A stretch of DNA of 64,000 bases from SLRI01 sp964393275 (GTDB taxonomy: Bacteria > Pseudomonadota > Alphaproteobacteria > Geminicoccales > Geminicoccaceae). Below are positions 46,574-54,855 of the stretch, one piece after another. The position numbers and the translations under genes were made by a program. Location of the stretch: the NCBI GenBank assembly GCA_964393275.1, contig CAYMTA010000009.1:54807-118806 (forward strand), read 5' to 3'. Numbering within the stretch: the stretch's first letter is position 1; each line of letters begins with the position of its first letter. The notes beneath the pieces are model-generated. The model searched no databases and was not told where the DNA came from. It saw nothing but the letters and a program-made list of their open reading frames with translations.

Positions 46574-47013
46574 GGCTGGAGCCTCAGGCCGATGAAATAT
46601 TCCTCGAGCTTCGGCATCGAAAGAACCTCGATGCCGGTCTCCGCCGCGATCTCGTCCAGCACCGCCAGGGCCCGCTCCGGCGTCTCGGCCGCCACCACGA
46701 ACCACATGTTCAAGAGATGCTCGCGCTCGTAGTTGTGGGCCACCTCGACATGGGCGTTGACCAGCTCGGTCACCCGGTCGAACGCGTCCTCCGGCACTGC
46801 CATGGCCGCCAGGATGTAGGTGCCGCCCATGGCCTCGACATTGAAGAGGGGACCGAAGCGGCTGAGCACGCCGGTCTCCAGGAGCCGCCCCAGGCGACGG
46901 ATCAGCTCGCCCTCGTCGAGCCCCAGTGCCCGGGCGGCCTCTTCGTAGGGACGCGGGCTCAGGGGAAAACCGCCCTGCAGCCCGGCCACAATGCGTCGGT
47001 CCGTGGCATCCAT
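46570..47013 (-). CDS. nirG: NirG: siroheme decarboxylase subunit
   Basis: 147 residues, ATG at 47013 sharing its G region with the preceding stop (TGATG overlap). AsnC-like: MDATDRRIVAGLQGGFPLSP, VLSRFGPLFNVEAMGGTYIL and VAHNYEREHLLNMWFVVAAE, with the NYxREHxxNxWFV pattern typical of NirD/NirG. It forms the mixed decarboxylase with NirD, L and H. The order D-L-G-H and the length of 147 match Pseudomonas aeruginosa NirG. Confidence 0.85.
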   Translation of the reverse strand: MDATDRRIVAGLQGGFPLSPRPYEEAARALGLDEGELIRRLGRLLETGVLSRFGPLFNVEAMGGTYILAAMAVPEDAFDRVTELVNAHVEVAHNYEREHLLNMWFVVAAETPERALAVLDEIAAETGIEVLSMPKLEEYFIGLRLQP

Positions 47014-47501
47014 CAGGCGGCCTCCGCACGATAGCGCGCACCGCGCTGCTTGAAGCGTCGTGTGCTGAACAGCACGGCATGCGGCAGATCGGCGAGCCCG
47101 TGCTCCGTCAGAAGCTGGTCGATGCGAGCGAGCACCGCGCTTCGCTCGCGGCCGTGCACCATGGCGAAGAGATTGTAGGGCCAGTCCGGCAGGCGGCGCG
47201 GCCGGCGGTAGCAGAGGGTCACGTCCGCCGCCCGGGTCAGCCGCCCGCCGACCGCGTCGACCACCTCGTCCGGCACGTCGATCACCGTCATCGCATTGGC
47301 CCGGTAGCCTATCTCGTGATGCCGCACGACGAGGCCGAGCCGCTTGACCACGCCGGCTGCCTGCAGGGCGGCGAGCCGCTCGATCACCTCGCCCTCGCCG
47401 AGGCCGGCGCGCTCGCCGAGGGCGGCATAGGGATGCGCCACGAGCGGCAGCCCGCCCTCGAGCGCCTCGAGCAGGCGATGATCTTCTGGCGTCAGCTCCA
47501 T
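47013..47501 (-). CDS. nirL: NirL: siroheme decarboxylase subunit
   Basis: 162 residues, starting 10 bases inside the end of nirD. Features: LLEALEGGLPLVAHPYAALG, VVKRLGLVVRHHEIGYRANA, VTLCYRRPRRLPDWPYNLF and the end VLFSTRRFKQRGARY. The CYRRPxxxPxWPYNLF motif marks the NirL/NirH pair. It acts with NirD, G and H to decarboxylate siroheme. Confidence 0.85.
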   Translation of the reverse strand: MELTPEDHRLLEALEGGLPLVAHPYAALGERAGLGEGEVIERLAALQAAGVVKRLGLVVRHHEIGYRANAMTVIDVPDEVVDAVGGRLTRAADVTLCYRRPRRLPDWPYNLFAMVHGRERSAVLARIDQLLTEHGLADLPHAVLFSTRRFKQRGARYRAEAA

Positions 47502-47965
47502 GACGGCTTGAACCCGAGATCGATGCCGTAGGCGTGCTCGAGCGGCAGGTCGAGCACCTCGAGCCCGCTTTCCAGGGCAATTCCGGCCAACACCTCCGCC
47601 ACCCGTTCAGGGCTCCCCGCCGTGACCACGAACCAGAGATTGAGCCGGTGCTCGCGCGCGTAGTTGTGGTTGACCTCCGGACGGGCGCTCACCAGCGCCG
47701 CCACCGCCTCGAGCCGCTTCTCGGGCACCGCCATGGCGGCGAGCGTGCTCCAGCCGGTGCGGTGCGGAGCGATCACCGCCCCGACGCGGCTGAGCACACC
47801 CCGCTCCTGGAGCCGGGCGAGCCGGTCGAGCACAACCTCCCCGCTCACCCCGAGCCTTCGCCCCATGGCCGCATAGGGCTCCGGACAGAGCGGCAGGTCG
47901 CGCTGGAAATCCTCGATCAGCCGGCGGTCGAGAGCGTCGAGCGGCACTTCCTGGATGTCGATCAC
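47492..47965 (-). CDS. nirD: NirD: siroheme decarboxylase subunit
   Basis: 157 residues, GTG start at 47965, two bases after the nirF stop. Features: ALDRRLIEDFQRDLPLCPEP, VLSRVGAVIAPHRTGWSTLA, VNHNYAREHRLNLWFVVTAG and the end LPLEHAYGIDLGF, typical of NirD/AhbA-like proteins with the NYxREHxxNLWFV site. It partners NirL, G and H. Four separate subunit genes rather than the fused nirDL of some species are kept here. Confidence 0.86.
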   Translation of the reverse strand: MIDIQEVPLDALDRRLIEDFQRDLPLCPEPYAAMGRRLGVSGEVVLDRLARLQERGVLSRVGAVIAPHRTGWSTLAAMAVPEKRLEAVAALVSARPEVNHNYAREHRLNLWFVVTAGSPERVAEVLAGIALESGLEVLDLPLEHAYGIDLGFKPSWS

Positions 47966-47967
47966 GG

Positions 47968-49152
47968 TCAGTAGCCGAGCCGGTGCGCGCGGGCGGTGAA
48001 GAAGATGCCGCTCGGTGCCTCGGCCTCGATCGATCCCACCGTCTCGAAGGTCTCCGTGTCGACGATATCGACGCGATTGGCGTCGCGCACCGAGATCCAG
48101 ACCTCCTCCCCCTTGGGCGTGAACTCCATGTGCAGGACGCCGGGACCGGGTCGCAATTCCTTGACGATCCTGTCGGTCGGCACGTCGATCACCTGGACGA
48201 CATCGTTGTCGGGATGGGCGAAATTGACCCAGACCTGCCGGCCGTCCGGGCGGGCGATGGCGAAGACCGGCTGGCCGTGAACCTGGATGCGGTCGATCTC
48301 CTCGAGGCTCGCCCGATCCACCACCAAAAGCTCGTGCCGGCCGATGGCGGGCAAGAAGAGCCGGTCGCCGGCGACGCTCCAGCCTTCGAGGTGCGGCATC
48401 TTGTAGACCGGCAGGGGTGCCTCGCCCTTGCCGTAGCCACCGAGGATGCGGCGGGGTGCCGGGTCTTCGTCCCAGAGGTCGAGCGCGACCAGGCCGTCCT
48501 CGCCGAAGAGCCCGGTGATGTAGGTGCGTCCGTCCGGCGTGAGCAGCGCGTCGTAGGGCAGCTTGCCCACATCGGCGAACCGCTCGACCTCCGGCTCCGC
48601 GCCATCCTCGAGCCCGACCGTCCAGATCGCACCGGCATCGTAGAGGGCGAAGATGAAGCGGTTGTCCGCCAGCTCCTCGATCCCGACAACCTTCGAGCGG
48701 GCGCCATCGGCCCCGTAGGTCGAGGGCACCTCGGCGATGGGCGAGAGATCGTCGGTGCTGAAGAAGCGCACCCCACCCGGCTCGTAGTTGGCGACGGCGA
48801 CGATGCGGCCGTCCTGCGAGATGGCGCCGCCGATGCTGTTGCCGGCCTGGATGATCCGTGCCGCGATCTCGCCGGTCAAAAGGTCGACCTTGCTGAGCCC
48901 GCCATCCCGGCCGAAGATGAAGGCGTAGCGGCCATCGCGCGAGAAGACGACGGAGGCATGGCTCAGATCGCCCAGCCCCTCCACCCGGTCGATTGCCCGC
49001 TTCTCCGTCGTGTCGACGATCAGGATCGATCCCGAGGCTCGCTCGACGACGACGCCGAGATCGCCGGTCCCCCGCAAGGGCGGGCTCGTGGCGCAGGCGG
49101 CGAGACCCATGGCGAAGGCCAGAGCTGCGAAGGTCCGTCGCTCAAGGCGCAT
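47968..49152 (-). CDS. nirF: NirF: periplasmic heme d1 biogenesis lipoprotein
   Basis: 394 residues. A lipoprotein signal (RRTFAALAFAMGLAACATSP, lipobox L-A-A-C) is followed by an eight-bladed propeller similar to the d1 domain of NirS: GRYAFIFGRDGGLSKVDLLT, VPSTYGADGARSKVVGIEEL, VYKMPHLEGWSVAGDRLFLP and VLHMEFTPKGEEVWISVRDA. It holds a heme d1 precursor and is a dehydrogenase for d1 synthesis in the periplasm. It has no cytochrome c domain, which separates it from NirS and NirN. It overlaps the end of nirC by 11 bases. Confidence 0.92.
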   Translation of the reverse strand: MRLERRTFAALAFAMGLAACATSPPLRGTGDLGVVVERASGSILIVDTTEKRAIDRVEGLGDLSHASVVFSRDGRYAFIFGRDGGLSKVDLLTGEIAARIIQAGNSIGGAISQDGRIVAVANYEPGGVRFFSTDDLSPIAEVPSTYGADGARSKVVGIEELADNRFIFALYDAGAIWTVGLEDGAEPEVERFADVGKLPYDALLTPDGRTYITGLFGEDGLVALDLWDEDPAPRRILGGYGKGEAPLPVYKMPHLEGWSVAGDRLFLPAIGRHELLVVDRASLEEIDRIQVHGQPVFAIARPDGRQVWVNFAHPDNDVVQVIDVPTDRIVKELRPGPGVLHMEFTPKGEEVWISVRDANRVDIVDTETFETVGSIEAEAPSGIFFTARAHRLGY

Positions 49153-49483
49153 CGTCGATCCCCTCCTGCAGGCGACCGACCAGCCAGATCACCTCGTCCT
49201 CGGGCAAAAGCCCCCGCCAGGGCGGCATCGGCCGGCCCGGCACCCCGTCCAGGATGATGTGGACGAGACTTTCGCCGGGCTGGCCATCGAGCGCCTCGGG
49301 CAGGAGCGGCGGCCCGAGCCCGCCCTTCAGCGTGAGGCCGTGGCAGGAGCCGCAATCGTGGCGCAAGAGGTGGATGAGCTCGCCCTGCCGCTGAGCGGAC
49401 GGCTCGGCGGCGGCGGCGAGGCCGGCCAGGGCCGCGATCCCGAGGCCGAGCGCCAGGCGCTCAGCCCAGATGCCGGCGGGCAT
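49142..49483 (-). CDS. nirC: NirC: cytochrome c55x of the nir cluster
   Basis: 113 residues from ATG at 49483. Signal peptide (LALGLGIAALAGLAAAAEP) and one heme motif CGSCH in LLRHDCGSCHGLTLKGGLGP, with a distal Met probably in GRPMPPWRGLLPEDE. NirC is a small periplasmic cytochrome c that can donate electrons to NirS and helps NirF/NirN in d1 synthesis. It overlaps nirE by 23 bases. Confidence 0.9.
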   Translation of the reverse strand: MPAGIWAERLALGLGIAALAGLAAAAEPSAQRQGELIHLLRHDCGSCHGLTLKGGLGPPLLPEALDGQPGESLVHIILDGVPGRPMPPWRGLLPEDEVIWLVGRLQEGIDDAP

Positions 49484-50264
49484 CCGCCTCCTCCTGCAAG
49501 GTGTCATCGGCACGACTGGTCGAGCCGGCCGCCAGGATGTCGCCGAGGGCCACGACCGCACCCACCGCGACCAGCACCGGGGCCGCGAGCCCGGCGGCCG
49601 CCACGGCCTCCGGCAGGTTGGCCAGCGTCGCCCGGCAGACCTGCTCACCGGGCTGGGTGCCGGATGCCACGGCCACGGAAGGGGTCGAGGGGTCGAGGCC
49701 GGCGCCGATCAGCCCGTCCCTGAACCGACCGAGGCTGGCGAGCGCCATGTAGACGACGAGCGTGGTCTTGGGGTCGGCCAGGGCCGCCCAGTCGATATCG
49801 AGCTCGCCCACCTCGCAGCTGTGACCGGTGATCAGGCGCACCCCGGTCGCCATGCCGCGATGGGTCAAAGGAATGCCGGCGGCGGCGAGAACGCCCGAGG
49901 CCGCGGTGATGCCGGGCACCACCTCGAACGGGATGCCGTGCGCCACGAGGTGCAAGGCCTCCTCGCCACCTCGGCCGAAAACGTAAGGGTCGCCGCCCTT
50001 GAGCCGCACCACCCGCCGGCCGGAGCGGGCCAGACGGACGAGCAGCGCGTTGATGGAATCCTGCGAGAGCAGGTGCTCGCCCGCCGCCTTGCCGGCACAG
50101 ATCCGCTGCACGCCGGCCGGCACGAGCGCCAGGATTTCGGCCGAGACGAGCCGGTCGTAGACGACCACGTCGGCCGTCTCCAGATGGCGGAGCGCCTTGA
50201 GCGTCAGGAGCTCCGGGTCACCCGGTCCGGCGCCGACCAGGGCGACTGAGGCTTTCTCGGGCAT
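49461..50264 (-). CDS. nirE: NirE: uroporphyrinogen-III C-methyltransferase
   Basis: 267 residues from ATG at 50264. SUMT motifs: SVALVGAGPGDPELLTLKAL, VVVYDRLVSAEILALVP, VVRLKGGDPYVFGRGGEEAL, PGITAASGVLAAAGIPLTHR and TTLVVYMALASLG. The enzyme adds two methyl groups from SAM to uroporphyrinogen III to give precorrin-2, the committed step to siroheme and heme d1. It follows nirS after a 70-base gap that holds a hairpin. Confidence 0.93.
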   Translation of the reverse strand: MPEKASVALVGAGPGDPELLTLKALRHLETADVVVYDRLVSAEILALVPAGVQRICAGKAAGEHLLSQDSINALLVRLARSGRRVVRLKGGDPYVFGRGGEEALHLVAHGIPFEVVPGITAASGVLAAAGIPLTHRGMATGVRLITGHSCEVGELDIDWAALADPKTTLVVYMALASLGRFRDGLIGAGLDPSTPSVAVASGTQPGEQVCRATLANLPEAVAAAGLAAPVLVAVGAVVALGDILAAGSTSRADDTLQEEADARRHLG

Positions 50265-50294
50265 GCCAGAGGCTCCGCCGGACAAAACGAGCCG

Positions 50295-50328
50295 GCCGGA
50301 GCGGCGGCAGAAGCACCACCGCTCCGGC
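50295..50328 (-). terminator. Intergenic hairpin between nirS and nirE
   Basis: A 10-bp perfect inverted repeat (GCCGGAGCGG at 50295-50304 with CCGCTCCGGC at 50319-50328, 14-base loop) is followed in the minus direction by a short TTTT (50283-50287 region). It may act as a partial terminator or RNA-processing and stabilising element, letting nirS be expressed more than the biogenesis genes that follow. Confidence 0.5.
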
Positions 50329-50334
50329 AATTGA

Positions 50335-52101
50335 TCAATAGACGTCGTTGATGGTGTTGTAGACGTTGAACTTGCCGGTCGGCGTCACCAGCCGCGGATC
50401 CTTGATCACGTGCTTGAGGGTCCGCGTCTTGTCGTCGACGACGACGATCGCCGATTCCTGGTCCTGGGCGTTCCAGACCGAGAACCAGACCTCCGTGCCG
50501 TCCTCGTTGTACTCCGGCTGGACGATGCGGCGCACGCCTTCCGTGATGCCCGACCACTCGCCGATCGGCAGCTCCTCGTAGCCGGCATCGAGATCATTGA
50601 TATCGAAGACCGCGACCGACGACGCGATGCTCGGCTCGGGATTGAGCGGTGTGTCGACCCAGAGGTTCTTGGACTTGGGATGGGTCTTGATGAAGAGCGA
50701 CCCGCCGCCCAGGCTCTCCAGGGTCTGCACGACCTGCCAGGCCTGGTCGGGATGACCGTCGGGATCGGTGCCGATCAGCGTGACCGTCCCGTCGCCGAGA
50801 TGCGTCGTGGCCCAGACCGGCCCGAACTCGGGATGGACGAAATTGGCGCCGCGACCAGGATGCGGCGTCTGCCCGTCGGTGTCGATGAGCGCCGTGAGCT
50901 CCCCCTTCTCCGTATCGATCACGGCGATCTTGTCCATCGCGTTCGCGGCCACGAGGAAGTAGCGGCCGGTCGAGTCGAAGCCGCCGTCATGGAGGAAGCG
51001 GGCCGCATCGATCTCGCGGGTCTTCAGGTTCGCCAGATCCTCGTAATTGACGAGCAGGACCTGGCCCGTCTCCTTGACGTTGACCACGAACTCGGGGCTG
51101 TGGTGCGAGGCGACGATCGCGGCCACGCGCGGCTCCGGATGATACTCCTGCTCATCCACCGTGTAGCCCCGGGTCGAGACGACCTTCAAGGGCTCCAGCG
51201 TGGTGCCGTCGGCGATGACGAAGTGCGGTGGCCAGTAGGCGCCGGCGATGACGAGCTTGTCCTCCCAGCCCTCGGCCTTCGAGCTCTCGACCGAGCGCGC
51301 CTCGATGCCGATCTTCAGCTCGGCCACGACCGCGGGCGGCTCCATCCAGAGGTCGATCATGCTGATCAGGGCGTCGCGGCCGATCACGTAGAGGTAGCGG
51401 CTGGAAGCCGAGAGCCTGGAGATGTGCACGGCATAGCCGGTCTTCAGGATCGTCTTGATCTCGTAGGTCGAGCCGTCGATCAGCGCGACCTCGCCGGCGT
51501 CGCGCAAGGTCACCGAGAAGAGGTTATCAATATCGAGATCGTTCAGCTTCTCGGTCGGCCGATCGGCCACCGGGACCAGCACACGCCAGTTGTCACGCAT
51601 CTCCGCCATGCCCCATTCCGGCGGCTGCGGCGGGGTGTAGAAGAGGTAGCGGGCCATGAGATCGACCTGCTCGGGCGAAAGATCGCCCGAGGTGCCCCAG
51701 TTCGGCATGCCACCCGGCGAACCGTACTCGATGAAGGCATGCACGTAATCCGTCCCGCGCTCCTTCATGATGTCGGGCGTCAGCGGCCGGCCGGTCGCAC
51801 CCTTGCGCAGCACGCCGTGGCAGCCGGCGCAGCGCTGGAAGTAGATCACCTGGGCCTGCTGGAACTCGTCCGTGGTGAGCGGCTTGATGCCCATTTCCTG
51901 GAGCGCCGGGGCGAGACCAGGCTCCGCCAGCTTCATCTCGCTCAGAACGTCGAATTCCGGCACATAGGTCGTGCCCGGAACCGGCGTGTGCCCCTTGAGA
52001 TCCTTCGGATCCGGCTTTTCCTGCGCCACCGCGATCCCTGCCGCCAGCAACGCCCACGCACCCAGCGCGGTCGCCGTCATAAGACCAGCCCGTCTCATCA
52101 T
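50335..52101 (-). CDS. nirS: Cytochrome cd1 nitrite reductase
   Basis: 588 residues from ATG at 52101, preceded by GGCGAGGCAAG. Signal peptide (LMTATALGAWALLAAGIAVA, cut near VAQ-EKP), cytochrome c domain with CAGCH at 91-95 in RCAGCHGVLRKGATGRPLTP, then an eight-bladed d1 propeller (NLFSVTLRDAGEVALIDGST, YLYVIGRDALISMIDLWMEP, VASHHSPEFVVNVKETGQV, HLGDGTVTLIGTDPDGHPD). The paired His in VASHHSPEF fit the nitrite-binding site. It reduces nitrite to NO in the periplasm, feeding the candidate NO reductase. Its promoter region holds Dnr box 4. A short C-terminus ending TPTGKFNVYNTINDVY matches NirS. Confidence 0.97.
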   Translation of the reverse strand: MMRRAGLMTATALGAWALLAAGIAVAQEKPDPKDLKGHTPVPGTTYVPEFDVLSEMKLAEPGLAPALQEMGIKPLTTDEFQQAQVIYFQRCAGCHGVLRKGATGRPLTPDIMKERGTDYVHAFIEYGSPGGMPNWGTSGDLSPEQVDLMARYLFYTPPQPPEWGMAEMRDNWRVLVPVADRPTEKLNDLDIDNLFSVTLRDAGEVALIDGSTYEIKTILKTGYAVHISRLSASSRYLYVIGRDALISMIDLWMEPPAVVAELKIGIEARSVESSKAEGWEDKLVIAGAYWPPHFVIADGTTLEPLKVVSTRGYTVDEQEYHPEPRVAAIVASHHSPEFVVNVKETGQVLLVNYEDLANLKTREIDAARFLHDGGFDSTGRYFLVAANAMDKIAVIDTEKGELTALIDTDGQTPHPGRGANFVHPEFGPVWATTHLGDGTVTLIGTDPDGHPDQAWQVVQTLESLGGGSLFIKTHPKSKNLWVDTPLNPEPSIASSVAVFDINDLDAGYEELPIGEWSGITEGVRRIVQPEYNEDGTEVWFSVWNAQDQESAIVVVDDKTRTLKHVIKDPRLVTPTGKFNVYNTINDVY

Positions 52102-52195
52102 CTTGCCTCGCCTCCCCGCCATTGCCTGCTTCAGGGTATCGTCCGTACCGACGCACGATGGCGGCGACGCTAACTACCCGGTCGCTATCGGTCCT

Positions 52196-52209
52196 TGACC
52201 TGCGTCAAG
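52196..52209. promoter_or_regulatory. Dnr/Nnr box 4 (TTGAC-N4-GTCAA)
   Basis: CCTTGACCTGCGTCAAGG lies in the 139-base gap between nirS (leftwards from 52101) and nirI (rightwards from 52241), about 95 and 32 bases from the two starts. It fits control of both divergent units by the Crp/Fnr-type regulator. Confidence 0.75.
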
Positions 52210-52240
52210 GAGTCGTCAGTCGAAGACACCTAGAGTCGAA

Positions 52241-54460
52241 GTGATGCGCAAGGGACGGATCTCGGTGGCAGGAACCGCGGAATGGCAGGGTCAATGGCGG
52301 GTGCGTTCGCTCGCTCTTCTTGCGCTCGTCCTGCTCGTCTGCTGCATCGCCATCCTGGTCGGCCCGACGGGTGGCCGGGCGGCCGAGGCCCCCTCCCTGG
52401 CGCTGGCCCGGGACGTCTTTCCAGGTGCCGAGGGCATCGGCGCCTACGCTGGCGAGCCGCCAGCAGCGGAGGTCCTGATCGGCGGCCGCCTCGCGGGCTA
52501 TCTGCTCTCGACCCGAGGCGTCCTGGGCTCGGTCGGCTATAGCGGGCGGCCCTTCGATGTCGTCCTCGGGCTCGACCTCGAGGGCCACATCACCGGGGCG
52601 AAGCTCATCGCGCACAACGAGCCGGTGCTCGTCGTCGGCGTCGCTCCGGCCGACCTCGAGGCCTTCATCGCCCAGTTCCGGGGACTTCCGGTCGACGCCA
52701 CGACGCACCTGCGAGGCAGCTCGGGCGAAGCCGGCGTCGACGTGATCAGCCGGGCCACCGTCTCCTCCGTCCTCTTCGCCGACGCCATCCTCCGGGCCGC
52801 CAAGGCGGTGGCGCTGAGCCGCGGCATCATCGAGCCCACCACCCCGGCGAGCGGCCTCGATCTCGACCGCTTCGAGCCTTTGGACTGGGCAGGGCTCAAC
52901 CAGGCCGGCCTCATCAGCCGTCTCCTCCTGACCAATGGCGACATCGCCAAGGCGCTGGTCGAGCGCGGCCGGCCGGAGCCGACCGAGCCCGGCTTCGACG
53001 ATCCGGATGCCACCTTCGTCGATCTTTATGCCACCCTCGCCACCCCGGCCATGGTTGGCCGCAACCTCCTCGGCGAGGCGCATTATCTGGCCCTCGCCCA
53101 CGCCCTCGAGCCGGGCGACCAGGCGATCATCGTCCTCGCCAGCGGGCGCTACTCCGTCAAGGGCACGGGCTTCGTCAAGAACGGCTTCTTCGACCGCCTG
53201 CAGGTGCTGCAGGGCAGCAAGGTCATCCGGCTCGAGTCCCGGGGCCATACCCGCATCGACGAGCTCGAGATCGAGGGTGCTCCCGACTTTCGCGAGATGG
53301 GCTGGTTCGTGCTGCCGGCCGCGAGCGGCTTCGACCCGCTCCAGCCCTGGAGCCTCAGGCTGGTCGTCGAGCAGAAGACGTCAGGGGGCGAGGCACTGCT
53401 CGATTTCGTCCTGCCGGTGACGGCGCCGACAGCGCTCGTCGCCCGGCCCCGCGAGGAGAAGCCGGAAGGCTGGCTCGCCAGCCTCCTCGACGCCGCCGCC
53501 GAGCCCGATGGATCGCTCGTCGTCAGCCCCGGCCTCTGGCTCGAGGTTTGGGCCGCCCGCTCGCTCGATATCGGGCTGCTGATCGTGCTGCTCGCCGTGC
53601 TCTCGGTGGCGCTGGTCTTCCAGGACGCGCTGGTGCGCCGAATAAAACTCTATCGCCGCTTCCGCGTCGGCTTTCTCGCCGTCACCCTGGTCTGGCTCGG
53701 CTTCGCCATGGGTGCCCAGCTCTCGGTCGTCAACATCCTCACCTTCTTCAACAGCCTGCTCACCGGCTTCAGTTGGCAGGTCTTCCTGATGGAGCCCTTA
53801 ATCTTCATCCTCTGGTGCTATGTCGCCCTGGCGCTGCTCTTCCTCGGGCGCGGCGTCTTCTGCGGCTGGCTCTGCCCGTTCGGTGCCCTGCAGGAGCTGA
53901 CCAACAAGCTCGCCCGCCTCTTCCGCGTGCCGCAGCTCGCCCTGCCCTTCGGGCTGCACGAGAAGCTGTGGCCCACCAAGTACATCATCTTCCTCGGCCT
54001 CCTCGCCCTCTCGCTCCATGCGATGAGCGCTGCCACCCTCGCCGCCGAGGTGGAGCCCTTCAAGACGTCGATCATTTTGATGTTCCTGCGCGACTGGCCC
54101 TTCGTCGTCTATGCGCTGCTGCTGCTCGGCGCCGGGCTCTTCATCGAGCGCTTCTTCTGCCGCTATGTCTGCCCGCTCGGCGCGGCGCTCGCCATCCCGG
54201 CCCGGCTCAGCACCTTCCGCTGGCTCAAGCGGCGGCCGCAATGCGGCCGCGAATGCCGGATCTGCGAAATCAAGTGCCCGGTCCAGGCGATCCACCCTTC
54301 CGGCGAGATCAACCCGAACGAGTGCATCTACTGCCTCGATTGCCAGGAGCACTACCACGACGCCTGGACCTGCCCGCCCTTGATCAAGGGCAGGAAGCGG
54401 CGCGAGGCATCCGCCGCCCTGCATGCGCCAGGGGCGGCAGCCGACGGAGCGACACCATGA
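52241..54460 (+). CDS. nirI: NirI/NosR-family membrane flavo-iron-sulfur protein
   Basis: 739 residues. N-terminal signal/anchor (SLALLALVLLVCCIAILVGP), a periplasmic FMN-binding domain whose covalent-flavin Thr lies in VISRATVSSVLFADAILRAA, about five membrane helices, two CxxxCP motifs (CGWLCPFGALQEL and CRYVCPLGAALA), and a C-terminal pair of 4Fe-4S sites (CRECRICEIKCP and CIYCLDCQEHYHD). NosR and NirI deliver electrons from quinol to the periplasmic enzymes or affect nos and nir transcription. Position next to nirS, not a nosZ gene, suggests NirI. The ApbE gene downstream would load its FMN. Confidence 0.92.
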   Translation: MMRKGRISVAGTAEWQGQWRVRSLALLALVLLVCCIAILVGPTGGRAAEAPSLALARDVFPGAEGIGAYAGEPPAAEVLIGGRLAGYLLSTRGVLGSVGYSGRPFDVVLGLDLEGHITGAKLIAHNEPVLVVGVAPADLEAFIAQFRGLPVDATTHLRGSSGEAGVDVISRATVSSVLFADAILRAAKAVALSRGIIEPTTPASGLDLDRFEPLDWAGLNQAGLISRLLLTNGDIAKALVERGRPEPTEPGFDDPDATFVDLYATLATPAMVGRNLLGEAHYLALAHALEPGDQAIIVLASGRYSVKGTGFVKNGFFDRLQVLQGSKVIRLESRGHTRIDELEIEGAPDFREMGWFVLPAASGFDPLQPWSLRLVVEQKTSGGEALLDFVLPVTAPTALVARPREEKPEGWLASLLDAAAEPDGSLVVSPGLWLEVWAARSLDIGLLIVLLAVLSVALVFQDALVRRIKLYRRFRVGFLAVTLVWLGFAMGAQLSVVNILTFFNSLLTGFSWQVFLMEPLIFILWCYVALALLFLGRGVFCGWLCPFGALQELTNKLARLFRVPQLALPFGLHEKLWPTKYIIFLGLLALSLHAMSAATLAAEVEPFKTSIILMFLRDWPFVVYALLLLGAGLFIERFFCRYVCPLGAALAIPARLSTFRWLKRRPQCGRECRICEIKCPVQAIHPSGEINPNECIYCLDCQEHYHDAWTCPPLIKGRKRREASAALHAPGAAADGATP

Positions 54461-54855
54461 CCGGCAACGTCACGCTGAAGATCCTCGCCGTCATTGCCAT
54501 TCTCTTCGGTGCCGTCACCCTCAAGGCCGGCGGCACGGCGCTCTTCGGCGGACCGGAGGCCCGGGCTGCGGTCGGCGACGCCGTGCCCTTCGTCCTCTGG
54601 TTCAACACGCTGGCCGGCATCGCCTACATCCTGGCCGGCATCGGCCTCTGGCTCGCCCGGCGCTGGGCCGCCCACCTCGCCTGGCTGATCGCCGTGGCCA
54701 CCCTCGCCGTCTTCGCCGCCTTCGGCGTCCACGCCTTGACGGGCGGCGCCTTCGAAATGCGCACCGTGGGTGCCATGACGCTCCGCAGCCTCGTCTGGCT
54801 CGCCATCGCCGGACTTGCCTGGCGCAGCCTCTTGGCCCGGGGAAGGCCCGCATGA
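54457..54855 (+). CDS. Small multi-helix membrane protein between nirI and apbE
   Basis: 132 residues; its ATG overlaps the nirI stop (ATGA) and its stop overlaps the next start, so the three genes are translationally coupled. Four hydrophobic segments (TLKILAVIAILFGAVTLKAG, VLWFNTLAGIAYILAGIGLW, LAWLIAVATLAVFAAFGVHA, LVWLAIAGLAWRSLLARG). No family recognised beyond a general DoxX- or integral-membrane resemblance. Its constant linkage to the flavoprotein pair suggests a helper of NirI assembly or activity. Confidence 0.75.
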   Translation: MTGNVTLKILAVIAILFGAVTLKAGGTALFGGPEARAAVGDAVPFVLWFNTLAGIAYILAGIGLWLARRWAAHLAWLIAVATLAVFAAFGVHALTGGAFEMRTVGAMTLRSLVWLAIAGLAWRSLLARGRPA

